Translations under genes and position numbers: made by a program
Origin: Saprospiraceae bacterium
Lineage (GTDB): Bacteria > Bacteroidota > Bacteroidia > Chitinophagales > Saprospiraceae
Direction: 5' to 3'
DNA: 64,000 bases
Assembly: GCA_016722285.1 (NCBI GenBank)
Contig: JADKGI010000016.1
Span: forward strand, 62,001-126,000
Notes under the pieces: model-generated
Databases searched by the model: none
What the model was told of the DNA's origin: nothing
The model's input: the letters and a program-made list of their open reading frames with translations, nothing else
In this document: piece by piece, positions 59,539-64,000 of the stretch
Layout: each line of letters begins with the position of its first letter
Position numbering within the stretch: the stretch's first letter is position 1

Positions 59539-60147
59539 ATGGCTGAGTTAATCACTACCTTTTTCTTTCTTTTTGCCGTGGTTGATCCTATAGGTTCCGT
59601 TCCTGTTTATCTTGAAGCTACTAAAGATTTTGACATTAAAAACAAAAGAAAAATTGCAGTTAGAGCTCCGGGTGTTGCCTTTCTGATTTTATTATTCTTT
59701 ATAGTTGCTGGGCAGCTAATATTTGAAGGAATGGATGTTACTCTGGACGCATTTCAGATTTCCGGCGGTGTTATTCTGTTTTTGTTCGCCCTGACCATGA
59801 TTTTTGGAGACGGAAAACCTGAACAGGAAAAAAAGAAGATTTCAGATTACAAACATGTGACTGTTTTTCCGGTAGCTATTCCATCTATTGCGTCTCCCGG
59901 AGCAATAATGGCAGTTGTCATTTTGACGGACAACCATCTATATGCCTTACAGCATCAGGCAGTGACCACTGTTCTCGTTTTATTGGTAATAATATTAACA
60001 TCGTTCATATTATTGGCAGCAAATAAGGTTCAACTGATAATAGGTGATTATGGAATAGCGGTAATCAGTAAGATAATGGGATTGATTCTTGCGTCTTACG
60101 CCATCCAAAGTATCATGACAGGAATCAAGAGTTATTTCTTGTCTTAG
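59539..60147 (+). CDS. MarC family integral membrane protein
   Basis: The 202-residue protein has six membrane helices and the MarC signature FFFLFAVVDPIGSVPVYLEATK at the start, with FQISGGVILFLFALTMIFG and VAIPSIASPGAIMAVVILT further on. The family function is unclear; the name reflects an early, since revised, link to antibiotic resistance. Its start lies 1 bp after the DUF3124 stop, suggesting co-transcription. Confidence 0.94.
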   Translation: MAELITTFFFLFAVVDPIGSVPVYLEATKDFDIKNKRKIAVRAPGVAFLILLFFIVAGQLIFEGMDVTLDAFQISGGVILFLFALTMIFGDGKPEQEKKKISDYKHVTVFPVAIPSIASPGAIMAVVILTDNHLYALQHQAVTTVLVLLVIILTSFILLAANKVQLIIGDYGIAVISKIMGLILASYAIQSIMTGIKSYFLS

Positions 60148-61223
60148 CGTAAGATATTTTTAAAAAATTATCTATTTTCTGTTATTTCCATTCTTTCTTA
60201 TACAATCATATTTCCTCAGTCTATCACCCGCGCATTAAGTCTGATTTTACTTGGGAAAAGAATTGATGTAACCCATAATTTTGCTTTCATAATTACTCCA
60301 TAGTATTAATCAATTATCCATTCAATTGAGCTTCTAAAGCATATGTCAATTTTCAAATTAAAGGATTGCGGTGAAAAGGAACGGTTGAAGCTGAGATGCA
60401 ATACAACAATAGAAATCCGAAAATTTTTATTATAAACATATAAAGGAAGATTAGCATCACACACCATTAAAAAGGGAATAATGGTGACAAAACTACCATA
60501 TCTGGGGTATTTAGGATTTATACTTCCCGCCAACCGGAAGGCAGTATCCACAAAAAATTTTAAAGAACCCAATGTTTACATATGAAATAAATAAAAGACA
60601 AAAAGGCGTAAAGGAAGGAATAGCAATCTGTATCATCTTGTTATGTTGAGTTTTCATAGCTTAAACTGAAACGACTAAATCATTAGCATTTATGAGAAGT
60701 ATAATATGATGCCGTAAGTCCTATTAAATTCTATAAAATAAATGGCTATTGGTTGTCGCAATAACGACTTATTATCTCTGAGTTATTGTTCGGGAATCTG
60801 GTTGCACCTTACACTTAATTTTTCACTCTCGTGACGAATTTATCAACACCTAAGATCCGTTTTACAGACTGTTCTACTCTTGCAAAATAGTGGTAAATTT
60901 TATTTCATTAATTATTGATCTAAACAGATATTCTAATGTTACTTTTATCTTTTTATGACTTTTCCCTGAAACAAAAGGGCTTTTAATTACAAGGCTTGAT
61001 ATAGTGCTAAAAAAATCAAATATGTTTAAGTGAATATCAAAACAAATGCTACATTTGAATGACCAATGATGATCTATACTTCCCAAGTTATTGATTATGG
61101 AATCTTATGAAATTAAAGTCAACTTGTTTTTATTTTAATGCTCAAAGCAGGAATTTTAAGATTCAAAACATGGGACAATAGGAAAAGTAATTATTTATTT
61201 ATTAAAGACATTAAAACTTGATT
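60148..61223. other. Gene-poor region of about 1.1 kb
   Basis: AT-rich. It contains two minus-strand open frames (88 codons at 60306-60572 and 70 codons at 60874-61086), neither with a start context, signal or domain that would support a gene. They are left as unsupported. No terminator or repeat was recognised. Confidence 0.4.
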
Positions 61224-61817
61224 ATGCCAGCACCAAATTACAATTATGACAAAAAAAGGTTTGAAGCTTTTATTGATGCAATCATTGCTATTATTCTGAC
61301 TATACTGGTCCTCGAATTGAGAATTCCGGAGACTGAACACTCAAGTGATTTGAACACTCAAATGCAGGTTGCATCATTACTTCCTTCATTTATCAGTTAC
61401 ATTGGATCCTTTCTTCTGATCGCTGGTATCTGGATAGATCATCACATTCTTTTTTTGAATCTGCAGAAAATTACCAAGCCATATATTCTGCTGAACATGA
61501 TATATATTTTCTTTCTTTCTATGATACCATTTACGACAGCATTTGCAGGCAATCATTTCCATGATTCATTTGCCGTAGCTTTACTTTTTGTGAATTATTT
61601 TTTAATGAATTTCTTTTTCGGAGGCCTATATTGGTATGCAAGTAAAAAGAGTTTGCTGCCTAAGGAATTTTTAGAAGATAATAAAGTGACAGGAAAATTT
61701 TCAATTTTTGGCATCATCGGTTTAGTAGTGGCTATTCCGCTTGCTTATATTCATACATATTTGTCTTTTGGATTAGGAATTTTAATATTTACAGGTCATT
61801 TATTTAAGAAAAAATAG
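61224..61817 (+). CDS. TMEM175 family potassium-channel-like protein
   Basis: The 197-residue protein begins MPAPNYNYDKKRFEAFIDAIIAIILTILVLELRIPE, the TMEM175 (DUF1211) opening with Arg and the (F)S/I-D core where most bacterial members have FSDGV. It has six membrane helices. ATG 61224 is preferred to TTG 61218. Bacterial TMEM175 proteins are tetrameric potassium channels; here the core has Phe-Ile-Asp instead of Phe-Ser-Asp. Confidence 0.9.
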   Translation: MPAPNYNYDKKRFEAFIDAIIAIILTILVLELRIPETEHSSDLNTQMQVASLLPSFISYIGSFLLIAGIWIDHHILFLNLQKITKPYILLNMIYIFFLSMIPFTTAFAGNHFHDSFAVALLFVNYFLMNFFFGGLYWYASKKSLLPKEFLEDNKVTGKFSIFGIIGLVVAIPLAYIHTYLSFGLGILIFTGHLFKKK

Positions 61818-62896
61818 GGCATCTTTTTATTGGGAAGGTAGTCAACAAACAAAACACCTTGAATAAGTCAAGAAAACCATTGATATTGCGTGGAGTTTGC
61901 AGCATATTATTTTGACATATTTGAATCTTTAAATGCAATTCTTATGTAATAAATCTTTTTTCAGAAATTCGGAAAATAATATAATGAGAATAGAACAGTT
62001 TGGAAAAAACCAATCCAAAGGTGGAGAACTAGAAATGTGGTTTACTTTTAGTTTTTCAGATTATGAAAACACAACGTATATTTACTATTTTATAATCAAC
62101 TTTTTAATTTAGACATCCAAATAAATCACTTTTGTACAATGCTAAATTTAAAAATCTCCAAACAGAATCCTTGAAAAAAAGGATAAAGTCCTTTAAAATT
62201 AATCCATTAAATTTTCTAAATGTGACTTTTGAATATAACGCAAATAATAAACCGTCAAAAGGCATATATGAAGATGGTAATTATGGGATTATTTATAGAT
62301 ATAATTATTATTAGCTAAAGTTATTTTATAAAATTCCGATTATTAATAATTTAAATCAAGATTCATAGAAGATAATTAAGAATTCAACAAAAATATTGCA
62401 ATTGGATGGCTGTAATATCAGTTTCAACGGCGGATTGGCCTTTTCATTTTAAGGCATACCTTTATAAAATAACGTTAAAAACAGAAAACTGCTTGAGCCA
62501 AATCGCATGTTAAAACATGAGTACTTCTTAATTAAGTAAACGAAAGACTAAAACCAAGCTAAGAAAATTTTTGGCTTGAAGGTTACCCAAAGCTTGCGAG
62601 GGAATTCATTTGTTTGGGGGGTTGTCAGATGAAATTAGAGTATCAGTATTGCTTATTATTTCGGGTGAAGGGACACTATTTTTTGGTCACATAGAACAAG
62701 AACAGCCACTGCGCCTGAAGGACCTGCCAGCTTACAAAAATGGAATGGTCAAACCAAGGTATGAATTATAAAAGCAACAGAACTTGTTTAATCGGACTTA
62801 AAGAATGACAGCCTATTACAACTATACTATCGTTGTAATATTGAAGCTTAAATCGTCAATTTTATAAACTTCCAACACTAAAAACAGAAATACAAA
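61818..62896. other. Gene-poor region with one hairpin motif
   Basis: AT-rich. It holds short open frames at 61984-62112 (42 codons) and 62132-62314 (60 codons, highly N/Y/K-rich) with no domain or ribosome-binding site. A 9-bp perfect hairpin (62814-62840) contains a copy of the ACAAC-N9-GTTGT motif. Nothing else is supported. Confidence 0.4.
62814..62840. repeat. Hairpin containing the ACAAC-N9-GTTGT motif
   Basis: TATTACAAC and GTTGTAATA form perfect 9-bp arms around a 9-nt loop. Related copies with 5-6 bp arms are at 53236-53254 and 63704-63722; the shared pattern is ACAACTAwA...TCGTTGT. Confidence 0.5.
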
Positions 62897-63402
62897 ATGA
62901 TCAGACTAATATTAACCATTTCGATTGCAACAGTTTTTGTAAGTTGCACCTCAATAATCAAAAAAACAAACCAAATGGAAGAACAAAAAAATGAAACCAA
63001 AAACACAGTTTCTGATAACGATACAACTCCTAAAGTAACCGGAATCGAGGCATTTTCTTTTTTTCTGATAATCCAAAGGAAACGAAAGAATGGTATGCTA
63101 AAAATTTAGGTTTTGAAATAAATGACTGGGGTTCGTCGAGTTTTGAATCCAGAAACGTTGACAATCCTGAAAAGATAAACTCGCTTCAATGGACGCCTTT
63201 TAAAAAAGGAAGCGAATACTTTGCACCTTCAAAAAAAGAATTTATGATTAATTACCGGGTTCAGAATATCGAGGGACTAGTAAAAAAGCTCATAGAAAAC
63301 GGAGTTACGGTGCTTGACAGCATTGCGACTTATGACTATGGTAAATTTGTACATATTATGGACACACAAGGCAACAAAATTGAACTTTGGGAGCCCAAAT
63401 GA
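62897..63402 (+). CDS. VOC-family (glyoxalase-like) lipoprotein, one frameshift
   Basis: Starts at ATG 62897 with a lipoprotein signal (lipobox FVSC, Cys17) and a polar linker (about 20-45). The first frame ends at FSFFLIIQRK. The next frame continues SDNPKETKEWYAKNLGFEIND and ends YDYGKFVHIMDTQGNKIELWEPK, a complete vicinal-oxygen-chelate fold with the usual Glu in IELWEP. One T added to the T7 run 63058-63064 restores the frame; 506 nt fit one missing base. It may act as a glyoxalase, dioxygenase or resistance-type protein; lipid anchoring of a VOC domain is unusual. Confidence 0.85.
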
Positions 63403-63492
63403 CAGTGCATTTTATACAATGAGCTGAAAGGTGGCTCATAAATGCCTGAATAGATACGCCTTACCTGATAAGAAAACAAAACCCATTACAAA

Positions 63493-63699
63493 GTGTGTAT
63501 AACTTATTGCACATTCTGCATCCAATCCCTCCCAAAGTCGTGATAAGAAATTAAAGGAGGGACAAAGTTTCGATGGGCGGGTCTTCCCTTTAGGAATGAG
63601 CCTGCCTACGAAGTCAGGCAGGCCCGCCTGACCACTACATGGTAGTCGGGCAGGGGTAGCGCGGCAAATGATCAAATTTGTGCAATCTGTTATACACAC
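63493..63699. mobile_element. MITE-like element with 20-bp terminal inverted repeats
   Basis: The left end GTGTGTATAACTTATTGCAC (63493-63512) and right end GTGCAATCTGTTATACACAC (63680-63699) are inverted repeats matching at 18 of 20 positions. TTACAA occurs just outside both ends and may be a target duplication. Inside is a GC-rich insert with a perfect 8-bp stem GCCTGCCT/AGGCAGGC (63600-63623) and a second, imperfect hairpin to about 63655. It encodes no transposase. The copy at 49250-49415 is a degenerate relative without the insert. Confidence 0.65.
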
Positions 63700-63976
63700 C
63701 TTTACAACTAAATGTTCGTTGTGATCAAAGGTCTTACGATGAACGACTTGTTGAATTTTACTGTCCTGCAGCCATAGGCCGGAAATTTCATATCATAGCA
63801 AGATTTGAAATGCTAATTTGTTAAGGTAAAATACAAAACGTCAATTTCATTAGCAACAAAAAGAATCCAATTCCGTTATTTTTAATGCAAAATGGAAAAT
63901 TTTAGGCAGATTGTATTCTGTTACCTTAGTAATTGATAACCCAACTTATATAAACACAATTACAAAGAATTTGCAA

Positions 63977-64000
63977 ATGGAACAAAACAAGAATGAAAAC
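63977..64000 (+). CDS. Possible gene start at the window edge
   Basis: ATG at 63977 opens a frame (MEQNKNEN) that runs off the window. It follows an AT-rich leader and could be the first codons of a gene; only eight codons are visible. Confidence 0.3.

Noticed and set aside
60306..61086. Two minus-strand frames of 88 and 70 codons as genes
   Set aside because: No start context, signal peptide, domain or conserved composition; they occur in AT-rich non-coding sequence.
53236..63722. Integron cassette array based on the ACAAC-N9-GTTGT motifs
   Set aside because: The motif lacks the GTTRRRY/RYYYAAC core of attC sites, the copies do not delimit single small genes, and there is no integron integrase.
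1..64000. CRISPR array, prophage or integrative element with recombinase
   Set aside because: No spaced direct repeats, cas, phage structural, integrase or conjugation genes were seen.

Overview
The window looks like chromosomal DNA of a Bacteroidota bacterium, probably close to Saprospiria/Chitinophagia-type lineages (class-level placement is a guess). The evidence is AT-rich DNA, repeated TAnnTTTG -7 promoter elements, a PorP/SprF-type protein and a type IX secretion (T9SS) sorting domain, an ECF sigma / FecR / STN-TonB receptor / DUF4249 set, many signal peptides ending in 'AQ', lipoproteins, and a YpdA-type (bacillithiol) reductase. There are two tRNA genes (Ser-UGA, His-GUG) and no rRNA, CRISPR array or recognisable transposase.

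Layout. 1-9.5 kb: the 3' part of a WD40/TolB-like propeller plus outer-membrane barrel protein, a TPR protein, DUF4286, a sensor kinase interrupted by an amber codon, an outer-membrane protein, a haem lipoprotein, a C-terminal processing protease and an Lrp regulator. 9.5-19 kb: argS-glnS on the minus strand, then a plus-strand run with a PAP2/haloperoxidase-like lipoprotein, a MORN lipoprotein, TesB and a PGM1-like ATP-grasp ligase, ending at YebC and tRNA-Ser. 19.3-25.8 kb: a Crp/Fnr regulator with a palindromic operator candidate, DUF4249, an STN-containing TonB receptor, FecR, the ECF sigma factor and tRNA-His. 26-44.5 kb: a polytopic membrane protein, rpmI-rplT, PorP, an unusual XRE-DUF4870-serine hydrolase fusion, DUF418, a GH95 fucosidase, serine dehydratase, a DPP4-like peptidase, a SafE transporter, an amidohydrolase and YpdA. 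44.6-64 kb: a DUF1501/DUF1800 pair, a PfpI protein, a molybdopterin oxidoreductase remnant, hydrolases, a VWA protein with two small partners, a D-aminoacylase, MarC, TMEM175, a VOC lipoprotein and a MITE-like repeat. This last part is the loosest, with several gaps of about 1 kb.

Two themes cut across the map. First, about 16 single-base frameshifts break at least 13 otherwise well-preserved genes, including argS, and most lie in short homopolymers. This fits indel errors in the assembled sequence better than gene decay, so these genes are annotated as single reconstructed units with the break marked. Second, some features are probably genuine biology: the XRE/DUF4870/beta-lactamase-fold fusion (29967-31736), a 207-bp element with 20-bp terminal inverted repeats (63493-63699) and a degenerate relative near 49.3 kb beside a decayed molybdoenzyme gene, and a perfect 8-4-8 palindrome upstream of the Crp/Fnr gene.
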